Shown here: piece by piece, positions 1 to 6,470 of the stretch
Layout of the letters: each line of letters starts with the position of its first letter
Numbering within the stretch: the stretch's first letter is position 1
Assembly (NCBI GenBank): GCA_937943665.1
Contig: CALEAR010000004.1
Coordinates: forward strand, 1 to 8,721
DNA: 8,721 nt
Source of the DNA: an uncultured Alcanivoracaceae bacterium
GTDB taxonomy: Bacteria > Pseudomonadota > Gammaproteobacteria > Pseudomonadales > Alcanivoracaceae
Reading direction: 5' to 3'
Translations under genes and position numbers: made by a program
The notes under the pieces: model-generated
Database searches by the model: none
The model's input: only the letters and a program-made list of their open reading frames with translations
Told to the model about the DNA's origin: nothing

Positions 1-759
1 GAATGGATAAAACAACCCAATGGCATTAGAACCACCGCCCACGCAAGCCACTAAGGCATCGGGTAATTTACCCGCCTGCTTAAGTACTTGCTCACGGGCC
101 TCTCGACCAATAATGCTTTGGAAATCACGCACTAGTAAGGGGTATGGGTGCGGGCCTGCCACAGTGCCAATAATATAAAAGGTATCATCCACATTGGTGA
201 CCCAATCGCGCATGGCTTCGTTCATGGCATCCTTCAAGGTGGCGGAACCGGAATGTACAGGAATCACCTCAGCACCAAGCAGCTTCATGCGATACACGTT
301 GATCTTTTGTCGCTCAACGTCTTCGGCCCCCATGTACACTTGACACTTCAGCCCTAAGCGAGCCGCCACTGTGGCCGTGGCCACACCGTGTTGCCCCGCG
401 CCAGTTTCCGCAATCACCCTAGGCTTGCCCGTATACTTAGCCAATAAAGCTTGGCCAATGGTGTTATTCACCTTGTGCGCCCCAGTGTGGGTTAAATCCT
501 CACGCTTTAAATAAATTTGCGCACCACCGAGTTGCTCTGACCATCGTTCGGCATGATAAAGCGGTGTTGGCCTGCCCACATATTGCGCCAAATCATGGAG
601 AAACTCTTCCTGAAAGGCTTTATCTTCACGAAAACGCATGTATACAGCTTCTAACTCTTGCAAAGCTGCCATTAAGGTTTCCGATACAAAGCGGCCACCG
701 AACTTTTCGAAATGCCCTCTTGCATCTGGGAATTGCGAATACACTATGTCTTTAGACAC
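1..759 (-). CDS. trpB: Tryptophan synthase beta chain, 3' end cut by window edge
   Basis: Makes L-tryptophan from indole and L-serine with pyridoxal phosphate, in the cytoplasmic alpha2-beta2 complex with TrpA. The visible 253 residues begin (M)[16 protein letters not shown] and end at [13 protein letters not shown]. The family is about 400 residues, so the C-terminal third lies outside. The PLP-binding lysine is Lys96 in [15 protein letters not shown] (91-105). Other family signatures are the catalytic-site stretch [12 protein letters not shown] (118-129), the [10 protein letters not shown] block (198-207) and the PLP-phosphate loop GGGSNAIG (241-248). The start is GTG at 759-757, chosen because AAAGGAG ends six bases upstream and the protein then begins with the usual N-terminal residues; a second in-frame GTG five codons on is less well placed. 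It overlaps the end of trpF by eight bases, suggesting translational coupling. trpA is the expected next gene. No missing key residue was seen. Confidence 0.97.
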   Translation of the reverse strand, partial: MSKDIVYSQFPDARGHFEKFGGRFVSETLMAALQELEAVYMRFREDKAFQEEFLHDLAQYVGRPTPLYHAERWSEQLGGAQIYLKREDLTHTGAHKVNNTIGQALLAKYTGKPRVIAETGAGQHGVATATVAARLGLKCQVYMGAEDVERQKINVYRMKLLGAEVIPVHSGSATLKDAMNEAMRDWVTNVDDTFYIIGTVAGPHPYPLLVRDFQSIIGREAREQVLKQAGKLPDALVACVGGGSNAIGLFYPF

Positions 760-1408
760 CCCTTGCTCCTTTATGTGTTTGCAATACAAAGGTTTGTATT
801 GCTTGGGAATCTTTTATACCAGGCGCGCTTTCCACACCACTGCTTACATCCACAGCCCAAGGCTGAGTTTGAGCGATGGCTTGTGCCACGTTACTCGGGT
901 TAAGCCCGCCTGCCAATATATAAGGAATTTTTGTGGTTTGAGGGAATCGTTCCCAATCAAACGCTACTCCAGTGCCGCCACGTGCGCCCTTTACGTAAGC
1001 ATCCAACAAAACACCTTGGGCTCCCGCTTGATAATAAGAGGTGGCCACTTCTTCCACTTGAAGAGTGGGATGCATGGTTAATGCCTTAAACCAAGGCCTT
1101 GGGCTATGCTGCGCACAAAACACTGGTGTTTCATCACCATGAAACTGTATAACATCAATGGCCACTTGCTGGCACAGGGTATGCAGCATGGAGGGACTTG
1201 GGTTCACCACTAACCCCACCACGGTAATAAAAGGCGGTAAGGCAGCCACAATGGATTGCGCCTGTGAAATACTCACGTGGCGAGGGCTAGGTTCATAAAA
1301 CACCAAGCCGATGGCATCCACTCCCATGTGTGCGCAAGCCAATGCATCTTGCACCTGAGTTATGCCACACACTTTAACGCGCACTCGATTATGCAATGCT
1401 ACACCCAT
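752..1408 (-). CDS. trpF: Phosphoribosylanthranilate isomerase
   Basis: Third step of the tryptophan branch: Amadori rearrangement of N-(5'-phosphoribosyl)anthranilate to CdRP. It is a cytoplasmic single-domain TIM barrel. The protein is 218 residues, normal for the family. The catalytic cysteine is Cys14 in VKVCGIT (11-17) and the general-acid aspartate is Asp136 in [14 protein letters not shown] (134-147). Other signatures are FHGDE (89-93) and the phosphate-binding segments ILAGGLNP (164-171) and VDVSSGVE (186-193). I chose ATG 1408. The reading frame is open to 1471, but the extra 21 codons overlap the end of truA and the putative -10 element and resemble nothing in the family. No strong Shine-Dalgarno precedes ATG 1408; the leader would be short and A/T rich. 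Its stop codon lies inside the trpB start region (eight-base overlap). It probably has its own promoter in the 59-base gap after truA. Confidence 0.95.
   Translation of the reverse strand: MGVALHNRVRVKVCGITQVQDALACAHMGVDAIGLVFYEPSPRHVSISQAQSIVAALPPFITVVGLVVNPSPSMLHTLCQQVAIDVIQFHGDETPVFCAQHSPRPWFKALTMHPTLQVEEVATSYYQAGAQGVLLDAYVKGARGGTGVAFDWERFPQTTKIPYILAGGLNPSNVAQAIAQTQPWAVDVSSGVESAPGIKDSQAIQTFVLQTHKGARGV
781..802. repeat. 10+10 bp inverted repeat ahead of trpB
   Basis: Arms GCAATACAAA (781-790) and TTTGTATTGC (793-802) are exact reverse complements separated by two bases. The element lies within the last codons of trpF (residues AIQTFVLQ), about 20 bases upstream of the trpB start codon and 7 bases before its AAAGGAG. 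The very short spacer makes it look more like a protein-binding dyad than an ideal hairpin, though an RNA hairpin with a slightly opened loop is possible. There is no T-run after it, so it is not a terminator. Function unknown. Confidence 0.6.
813..821 (-). promoter_or_regulatory. Possible extended -10 of an internal trpB promoter
   Basis: The minus strand reads TGGTATAAA, which fits the TGn-TATAAT extended -10 with one mismatch. There is no good -35 at the usual distance. Transcription would begin near 806, a few bases before the inverted repeat at 802-781, putting that dyad at about +4 to +25. Caution: these bases encode the PGIKD segment of TrpF, which is conserved in the family, so the match could be imposed by protein coding. 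Confidence 0.25.
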
Positions 1409-1427
1409 TTTTATTGAAATAAGGCGC

Positions 1428-1436
1428 ATAATAGCA
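1428..1436 (-). promoter_or_regulatory. Extended -10 promoter for trpF(B)
   Basis: In the 59-base gap between truA and trpF the minus strand reads TGCTATTAT, an extended -10 (TGn plus TATTAT, five of six matches), preceded by a run of seven T. No convincing -35 is visible. Transcription would start near 1421, leaving a leader of roughly a dozen bases before ATG 1408. This supports that ATG over upstream in-frame candidates, one of which (ATG inside TATTATG) would fall within the promoter itself. No TrpR-like operator was recognised. Confidence 0.5.
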
Positions 1437-1467
1437 AAAAAACTTAACTCTGCGCGAAAAGATCCGT

Positions 1468-2256
1468 TCACAATCCCATTAAGTAAGTTTCAGGGCGTTG
1501 AGGCAATTGAAAGTGCTCTGGGTAATCCACTTTAAACATATACAACCCTTGCGCAGGCATCGCCACTCCCTGGTGGCGTCGATCGCCACTGGCTAGTACA
1601 TCCGCCACCCACTCCACCGGTTTTTCACCACGCCCCACTGCCACAAGGGCCCCCACTAAATTGCGCACCATGTGCATCAAAAAGCCATCTGCATAGGCTT
1701 CAAACACCATCACATTTTTATGCTGATGCACGGTAAGACGACGTAGGGTTTTCACGGGGCTTTTCGCTTGGCAATCCGCTGCTCGAAAGGCACTGAAATC
1801 ATGGGTGCCTAATAATAACTTAGCGGCCTCTTGCATGGGTGCCAAAGCAAGTTCCCCATATATCCAAGCCGCCCGATGCATCAGTAAGGCTGGTTTTACT
1901 GTGCCGAAACTTAACAAATAGCGATATGTTCTACCTTGGGCACTAAAACGTGCATGAAACGCCGACGGCATGGGCTGCACCCAAGTAACGCTAATATCCT
2001 CTGGCGTGAGAGCATTAAGACCCCGTAACCAATTATAGGGGGTGCGCTGGGCATGGGTTTCAAAGTGTGCCACCTGTTCAATGGCATGCACTCCTTTGTC
2101 GGTACGCCCTGCGGCCACCAATTCAACGGGTTCGTTAGCTACAGTTGAAAGCGCTTCTTCCAAGGTGGATTGTAATGTGCGCACTCCCTCTTGCTGACGC
2201 TGCCAACCATGGTAGGCGGTTCCCACATACTGAATGCCAAGTGCAAAACGTTGCAA
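1468..2256 (-). CDS. truA: tRNA pseudouridine(38-40) synthase TruA
   Basis: Converts uridines 38, 39 and 40 in the anticodon stem-loop of many tRNAs to pseudouridine; cytoplasmic homodimer. From TTG 2256 the protein is 262 residues, (M)QRFALGIQYVGTAYHGWQRQ, close to the family's 260-270. The catalytic aspartate is Asp53 in AGRTDKGVHA (49-58). The conserved RTYRYLL (109-115) carries the active-site tyrosine Tyr111, and GFLMHMVRNLVG (191-202) is the C-terminal family signature. The frame contains no ATG near the N-terminus. TTG 2256 is chosen because AAGAGGG (2270-2264) sits at correct spacing and translation starts exactly at the conserved first strand. The longer frame back to TTG 2328 would encode the fimV terminator hairpin and has no ribosome site. 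The gene begins about 22 bases after that terminator, so it depends on read-through or on a promoter inside the 3' end of fimV. Stop at 1470-1468. Confidence 0.95.
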   Translation of the reverse strand: MQRFALGIQYVGTAYHGWQRQQEGVRTLQSTLEEALSTVANEPVELVAAGRTDKGVHAIEQVAHFETHAQRTPYNWLRGLNALTPEDISVTWVQPMPSAFHARFSAQGRTYRYLLSFGTVKPALLMHRAAWIYGELALAPMQEAAKLLLGTHDFSAFRAADCQAKSPVKTLRRLTVHQHKNVMVFEAYADGFLMHMVRNLVGALVAVGRGEKPVEWVADVLASGDRRHQGVAMPAQGLYMFKVDYPEHFQLPQRPETYLMGL

Positions 2257-2277
2257 CCTTATGCCCTCTTTATGTCC

Positions 2278-2308
2278 AAAAGAAAAAGGCGAACCCTCAG
2301 GCTCGCCT
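2278..2308 (-). terminator. Intrinsic terminator after fimV
   Basis: On the minus strand AGGCGAGCC, loop TGAG, then GGTTCGCCT form a nine-pair stem (one G-U), followed by TTTTCTTTTGG. It starts 22 bases after the fimV stop codon. It has the GC-rich stem, four-base loop and T-tract of a Rho-independent terminator. The reverse orientation has only a short A-run before and no T-tract after, so it acts on minus-strand transcription only. Confidence 0.85.
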
Positions 2309-2330
2309 CTTCTTAGCCAACATCTCAAGC

Positions 2331-5309
2331 CTAGGCGTTGAGTTCATCAAGTAAGGCTTGTGCTGTGGCTTTTTGCTCTTCGTTACCCTCGGCAATGACC
2401 TCCATTAGGGTTTCGCGTGCAATATCTTCATCCCCCATATCGAGGAAAGCTCGCGCTAAATTTAAGCGAGTGGCCACAGGGTCACCCTCATCTTCAGCAT
2501 CCACTAACGCTGCCGTGGCCAACGATTCTTCGTCCGCAGCAGTATCTGTGGCCTCCTTTTCAGCCTCAGAGGTTTCGGGCTCTGGCGTTGCCTCTTCCGA
2601 GGGCTCAGTTAACTCTGTTTGCTGACCAAGCTGTTCCAGTTCACGCTCAAGCTCAGAAGATAACTCCTCTTCACTTAAGGGTGATTCAAAGCCCTCAAGC
2701 TCCGCCAATAATGCATCCACATCCTCACTTTCTTCATCAGAGGTGGTGGCATCATCCAGGGATAATGCATCCTCTCCAGCATCTTCAAAAGAAAGCTCGC
2801 TAAGATCCAGATCATCCCCCATGGTATCTGCTAAAGAGGCCTCTTCAAGTGCCACATCTTCTTCAAGAGTGGGCGCTTCTTCAGAAAGCTCACTTAAATC
2901 CAAAGAGACTTCTTCGCTCTCAACAAAGAAGTCATCCTCAGAGGAGGCATCATCGAGCGACAACTCATCTAAGGACACGGGCTCCAAGTCTTCATCAAGG
3001 GAAAAATCCGAGGCCTCGCCTTCCTCATCCATGGCTAGTGTGGGAAGTTCCTCCTCCTCTGTGGTTAAGCTCAACTCCGAATCGAAGGAGAAATCCTCAA
3101 GCGCGCTCGTGTCTTCCTCAGTATCATCTAAAGACAACTGGCTAAGATCCGTGTCATCACTCTCAAAGGCAAAGTCATCGCTTTCTTTTGTTTCTTCATC
3201 AAAGGAGAAGTCAAACTCTTCGAAAAGATCCTCCTCTGTGGCAGCCTGAAGCTCATTTTCTGTGCTTTCATCGAAAAGGAAATCTTCCCCTTCATCCACC
3301 TCAAAGCGGTCTTCTGCAGAAGCATCTGTGGCAAAAACCTCATCACCTTGCTTCAGATCGCTCTCTAAATCATCAAGAGAAAAGATGTCTTCAGCGGTAT
3401 CACCTTGCTCTAACTCGGCAATGTAGGCATCTAATTCTTCATTAGTGCCACGAACCGCCACCACTTCCTGCTGGAAAGCATTTTCATTGCTCTTCCACAA
3501 GGCCAACAGCAAGTTTTTGCGTAACTGGGTTTGGCTTGGATCTTGATTGATCGCGTTGCGCAACACCGGCACTGCGGCTTCGTATTGTTCATTATCAATT
3601 AAGTGCTGTGCATCGGCGGCAAGCTCTTCCACTGTGGGCTCAGAGGCCTCTTCATCTAATTGAAAAGGATCAATAATGGGCTCATCATCGGCCTCTGTGC
3701 TCACCTCTTCGTCTTCATCATCCTTACGTCCTTTAATGGAACGCACCACTAATAGTGCCAAAGCCAATAAAAGTAGAATAATGACACCGAAAACTAAGGT
3801 GGTATTTTCTAACAGGGTGGCGAAAAAGCTTGGCTCTTCATAGGGCTCAGGATCCACCACTGGTGTTAAGGGAGTAGCCTCCTCTTTTGCTTCTTCAGCG
3901 CTTTCTTCTGAAGCTGCTTCCTCCGCCTCAGAGGCCTCTTCCTCTGTTACCGGCTCTTCTGTTTCACCATCCGCTTGAGCCTCCTCATCAGCACTGCCCT
4001 GCGCCTCTGCGGCGTCTTCTTCCGCTTCTTCAGACTCAGCATCCTCGGCGGCCTCTTGCTCTTCAGAGGCATCCTCCTCTAAGGCTTCAATCACCACCGG
4101 TGCTTCCTCTTGAAGCTCCTGCATAGCGGCCTGCTCTGCTTCGAGCTCTTCGATGGCTGCCAAAAACTCATCGTCTAAGGCATCCTCTGAATCCGCATTT
4201 AAAGCGCGTAACTTTTCCTCTAACTCAGCAATTTGTTGGCTGCGCAAGGTTAAAAGCTCTTCGGATAGGCTAAGCTGCTCCTCAAGTTCCTGAAGACGAT
4301 CAGCCAACTCCGCGTTTTCGCGCTCTAAGCGGGAAATATCTTCGCTCAAGGCGGTGGAATCAGCGCCCTTGGCACTTTCATCATCTCGAGTGGTGAGAGC
4401 TTCATCAGCGGCCACCAAGGTTACTCGGCCAGATTCTTCACTGCTCCCAGCACGCTCTTCAGAGGTGGCAACGTCTTCCTCCCTACCATCCAAGGGCTTA
4501 GCAGTGGGCTCTGGAGCCAAGCCACGGCTTTCTAGCATTTGCTGCCACTGGCGGTTTTGTGCAGCCACCTCAGACATGGCCTCACGGGTGGTAATATTCC
4601 GCACCTGGCTTTCAGAAGGAAGGCGTAAAATCGCCCCTTCTCTTACTAAGTTAATATTGCCGTTAATAAAGGCATCAGGGTTAAGTTCCTGAATGGCCAC
4701 CATCATTTGCTGTACAGAGACACTAGAATCCGAACGGTGGCGAGCCGCAATATCCCATAAGGTTTCATTACTGGAAACACGGTGCTCGGCGCCACCTTCA
4801 CCTTGGCGAGTTGAAGATGGAGTTTGGCGCTGTTGCGTGGGCGCTGCAGCCGTTTGCTTTGGTGCTGAATCTCTTGCAGGGGTTGCTCGCTCTGCAGCAG
4901 TGCTTTCAGCACGGTAAGAAGGTGGATCCAATAGCAGGTTATATTCCCGCATTAAACGCCCAGAGGGCCACTTATATTCCACCAAAAAGCTGATGAAGGG
5001 CTCATTCAAAGGCTGTTTGCTCGTCACCCGCACGGTGCCAGTGCCATCCCCAGCCACATCCACATCAAATTCCAGGCTATTGTGTAGCACATCGTACTCA
5101 ATACCCGCAGCTTCAAACTCCTCTGGCGCTGCTAATCGAATACGAATGTCATCCTTGCTTAGCCCCTGGAGTTCTGAGAGTTTAATTTCTAAGTCGAGTG
5201 GTTGGCTTAAATATGAATTAAGTGTGTAATCTTCCACACTCAACGCCCATACCGCACTTGGCACTGTAATGGCCAAGGTGGCAACGCCATAACCCAGTTT
5301 TCGCAACAT
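2331..5309 (-). CDS. fimV: FimV/HubP-type polar landmark protein
   Basis: Inner-membrane, peptidoglycan-binding polar hub needed in Pseudomonas for type IV pilus assembly, twitching and polar localisation; the Vibrio homologue is HubP. The protein has 992 residues. A signal peptide (1-22, cut after AVWA) is followed by the FimV N-terminal periplasmic domain (23-130). A Ser/Thr/Pro/Gln linker leads to a LysM domain (about 174-231, EHRVSSNETLWDIAARH then LVREGAILRLP). A coiled coil (about 320-400) and an Ala/Glu-rich stretch (410-480) precede one transmembrane helix (503-522, basic on its C-terminal side, RSIKGRK). The cytoplasmic part has a TPR-like segment (about 563-600), a long Asp/Glu/Ser/Leu region with LSLDD-type repeats (640-880) and the conserved FimV C-terminal TPR-like motif (941-992). 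ATG 5309 is chosen because the signal peptide starts there and TAAGGG lies eight bases upstream; the frame is open back to 5384 without a signal-like start. A terminator follows. Confidence 0.96.
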   Translation of the reverse strand: MLRKLGYGVATLAITVPSAVWALSVEDYTLNSYLSQPLDLEIKLSELQGLSKDDIRIRLAAPEEFEAAGIEYDVLHNSLEFDVDVAGDGTGTVRVTSKQPLNEPFISFLVEYKWPSGRLMREYNLLLDPPSYRAESTAAERATPARDSAPKQTAAAPTQQRQTPSSTRQGEGGAEHRVSSNETLWDIAARHRSDSSVSVQQMMVAIQELNPDAFINGNINLVREGAILRLPSESQVRNITTREAMSEVAAQNRQWQQMLESRGLAPEPTAKPLDGREEDVATSEERAGSSEESGRVTLVAADEALTTRDDESAKGADSTALSEDISRLERENAELADRLQELEEQLSLSEELLTLRSQQIAELEEKLRALNADSEDALDDEFLAAIEELEAEQAAMQELQEEAPVVIEALEEDASEEQEAAEDAESEEAEEDAAEAQGSADEEAQADGETEEPVTEEEASEAEEAASEESAEEAKEEATPLTPVVDPEPYEEPSFFATLLENTTLVFGVIILLLLALALLVVRSIKGRKDDEDEEVSTEADDEPIIDPFQLDEEASEPTVEELAADAQHLIDNEQYEAAVPVLRNAINQDPSQTQLRKNLLLALWKSNENAFQQEVVAVRGTNEELDAYIAELEQGDTAEDIFSLDDLESDLKQGDEVFATDASAEDRFEVDEGEDFLFDESTENELQAATEEDLFEEFDFSFDEETKESDDFAFESDDTDLSQLSLDDTEEDTSALEDFSFDSELSLTTEEEELPTLAMDEEGEASDFSLDEDLEPVSLDELSLDDASSEDDFFVESEEVSLDLSELSEEAPTLEEDVALEEASLADTMGDDLDLSELSFEDAGEDALSLDDATTSDEESEDVDALLAELEGFESPLSEEELSSELERELEQLGQQTELTEPSEEATPEPETSEAEKEATDTAADEESLATAALVDAEDEGDPVATRLNLARAFLDMGDEDIARETLMEVIAEGNEEQKATAQALLDELNA
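2751..3149 (-). repeat. Degenerate acidic LSLDD / LDLSELS repeats in FimV tail
   Basis: Codons 721-853 of fimV contain variants of a short unit: DLSQLSLDD (721-729), VSLDELSLDD (778-787), VSLDLSELSEE (801-811), LDLSELSFED (834-843) and ALSLDD (848-853). At DNA level the copies have drifted (synonymous differences in the DLSELS copies), so selection appears to hold the amino-acid pattern rather than recent duplication. Such acidic tails with DxxxL-type repeats are typical of the cytoplasmic part of FimV/HubP, where copy number varies. Confidence 0.6.
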
Positions 5310-5468
5310 GCTCAAACCCTTATTCTTATGGTGACTTTTGTGCAAACTAATCTTTTGATGACCCTTCACTCTTTGCCCCAGCAATAAATGAAATTAAATT
5401 AACTGGCCAATTATGCCTACTTATACGAGAAGATACCTAGAAACTAGGTCACATAACAACCGTTTAGG
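5310..5468 (-). promoter_or_regulatory. usg-fimV intergenic region, probable fimV promoter/leader
   Basis: 159 bases between the usg stop and fimV ATG, AT-rich in the middle. Possible -10 hexamers on the minus strand are TATAAG (5425-5420) and CATAAT (5415-5410), but neither has a good -35. TTGTTA with TATCTT at 18-base spacing is another weak match. The fimV ribosome site TAAGGG lies eight bases before ATG 5309. A promoter here is inferred mainly from the gap and the change of function; the exact site is not resolved. Confidence 0.35.
5435..5449. repeat. Short palindrome between usg and fimV
   Basis: ACCTAG and CTAGGT are exact inverted arms around a three-base spacer, 19 bases after the usg stop. 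On the minus strand it is followed by ATCTTCTCG, a poor T-tract, so as a terminator for leuB-asd-usg it would be weak. It also overlaps the expected -35 position of the TATAAG candidate, so an operator for fimV is an alternative. Neither role is shown. Confidence 0.4.
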
Positions 5469-6470
5469 TTACATTTCTGCAATTTCAAGCCAGTTTTTTG
5501 CTATATGAAGCATATTCATTGCCACACCCACGCGAAGCGGATCGCTAATAATTGTCACATTTAACCCATTTTGTGTGGCCATATCTGAGCGTAGACGAGT
5601 AACAGCCATGTGATTTTTACCCACACCATGGGTGAGTGTGGACCCCTCTGCGGTAACACTCACCGTCATGCCGGCTTCTAAGAGCAGCTGCTCCGCTTCC
5701 TCCACTGGCAAATGACGTGCAGTGGTAACGTATAAAGAAATCATTTGGCCATGAAACACAGGGGCCTGAACAGCGGTAATATTAATTCCCAAATGGGTTT
5801 GCCCTAACAGGCGCAATACCTGCAAGGCACTCACAAGCTCATAACGAGTATGCCCATTGGATTGCGTTTCTCCCACTTGACCTAACAAATTAAAGGCCAA
5901 TTTAGGCTTCGCTGTATTCTCTTGGCCGCTTAATAGCTTCACTGCCTGTTGCGCTAGATTCTCTACGCCCTTTTGGCCAAAGTGGCTAGCAGATTCACAC
6001 ACAGTGGCTTGCACCTGCACCACTTGCGCAGCGTCGTGCAAGGGTTTAAGCACTTTTGCCATGGTTAATGCAGCCGGTGTGGGCATGGCAGCTAAGGAAG
6101 GTAACTCATGAAAGGAGGCGTGAGAGGTTTCCGCCAATTGCGCTAGTAAAGGCACAGAGGTATCTGCCACATAGGCACTGCTAGCATCAAGCACTCGCGC
6201 CCCCGCATCGATGGCTTTAGGGATCACTTGAGCAGCCACCTCTTCGGGCACCGCAAAAAAGGCAATATCCACCTGTTCAAAATCAAACTGATCGAGCAAT
6301 TCCACTCGTTGGTGCCTATCTAACACCGATAAACGCTCACCGGCTGAATTCATGGACGCCAGCAAATGCACCTCGGAAACAGGCAGGTGGCCCTCGTTGA
6401 TGAGTTCAATCAACGAGGTACCCACCAATCCTGTGGCACCCACAATGGCAATACGTGGTTTAGCTGCCAT
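5469..6470 (-). CDS. usg: Usg-type ASADH paralogue lacking catalytic residues
   Basis: Homologue of aspartate-semialdehyde dehydrogenase, 333 residues; the E. coli Usg protein is similar in size and its role is unknown. The N-terminal dinucleotide fold is kept: RIAIVGATGLVG (6-17). Where active ASADHs of the shorter type have PNC with the catalytic cysteine ahead of ALKPLHDAA, this protein has MPTP (129-132) before KVLKPLHDAA (139-148), so the cysteine is replaced, apparently by Pro132. The Gln of the YQ-SG motif appears as Glu159, and the R-VPVFHGHS substrate Arg and His correspond to Gln235 and Gln242 in QAPVFHGQ. The start is ATG 6470, sharing one base with the asd stop (TAATG) and preceded by GGAG, so it is probably coupled to asd. 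The frame is open to 6524, but that would run into asd. A structural, regulatory or unknown role is likelier than ASADH activity. Confidence 0.9.
   Translation of the reverse strand: MAAKPRIAIVGATGLVGTSLIELINEGHLPVSEVHLLASMNSAGERLSVLDRHQRVELLDQFDFEQVDIAFFAVPEEVAAQVIPKAIDAGARVLDASSAYVADTSVPLLAQLAETSHASFHELPSLAAMPTPAALTMAKVLKPLHDAAQVVQVQATVCESASHFGQKGVENLAQQAVKLLSGQENTAKPKLAFNLLGQVGETQSNGHTRYELVSALQVLRLLGQTHLGINITAVQAPVFHGQMISLYVTTARHLPVEEAEQLLLEAGMTVSVTAEGSTLTHGVGKNHMAVTRLRSDMATQNGLNVTIISDPLRVGVAMNMLHIAKNWLEIAEM
6392..6418. repeat. 10-bp inverted repeat inside start of usg
   Basis: CCTCGTTGAT (6392-6401) and ATCAACGAGG (6409-6418) are exact reverse complements around a seven-base loop, covering roughly codons 18-26 of usg. 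In the mRNA this would be a stable hairpin about 50 bases after the start codon. No T-tract follows and no promoter-like element was seen beside it. Its significance is unknown; the codons encode an ordinary helix (SLIELINEG). Confidence 0.5.

Noticed and set aside
60..74. CGGGTAA-T-TTACCCG palindrome in trpB
   Set aside because: Seven-base arms are expected by chance about this often, and it lies in conserved coding sequence without regulatory context.
638..1081. Plus-strand open frame across trpB/trpF junction
   Set aside because: It runs antisense to two well-supported genes, shows no domain, and has no plausible start signal.
1091..1102. 12-base palindrome CCAAGGCCTTGG in trpF
   Set aside because: Short perfect palindromes of this size are expected by chance in a window of this length.
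1437..1467. Possible terminator of truA (AAACTTA / TAAGTTT with T7 run)
   Set aside because: The stem is AT-rich, only seven pairs, with a loop of more than 30 bases, partly in truA coding sequence; the T-run is better explained as the upstream part of the trpF promoter.
2257..2328. Longer TruA N-terminus from TTG 2328
   Set aside because: The extra codons are the fimV terminator read as protein and precede the conserved family start.
2743..3249. Long plus-strand Ser-rich open frame opposite fimV
   Set aside because: It is the antisense shadow of GAA/GAG/GAT-rich codons in the acidic FimV tail, has no ribosome site or family resemblance, and is low complexity throughout.
5310..5384. Longer FimV N-terminus starting at 5384
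   Set aside because: It would bury the signal peptide behind 25 basic/polar residues and start at a TTG without a ribosome site; ATG 5309 has both signals.
5682..5693. 12-base palindrome GAGCAGCTGCTC in usg
   Set aside because: It is coding for Glu-Gln-Leu-Leu and at chance frequency; no promoter or terminator context.
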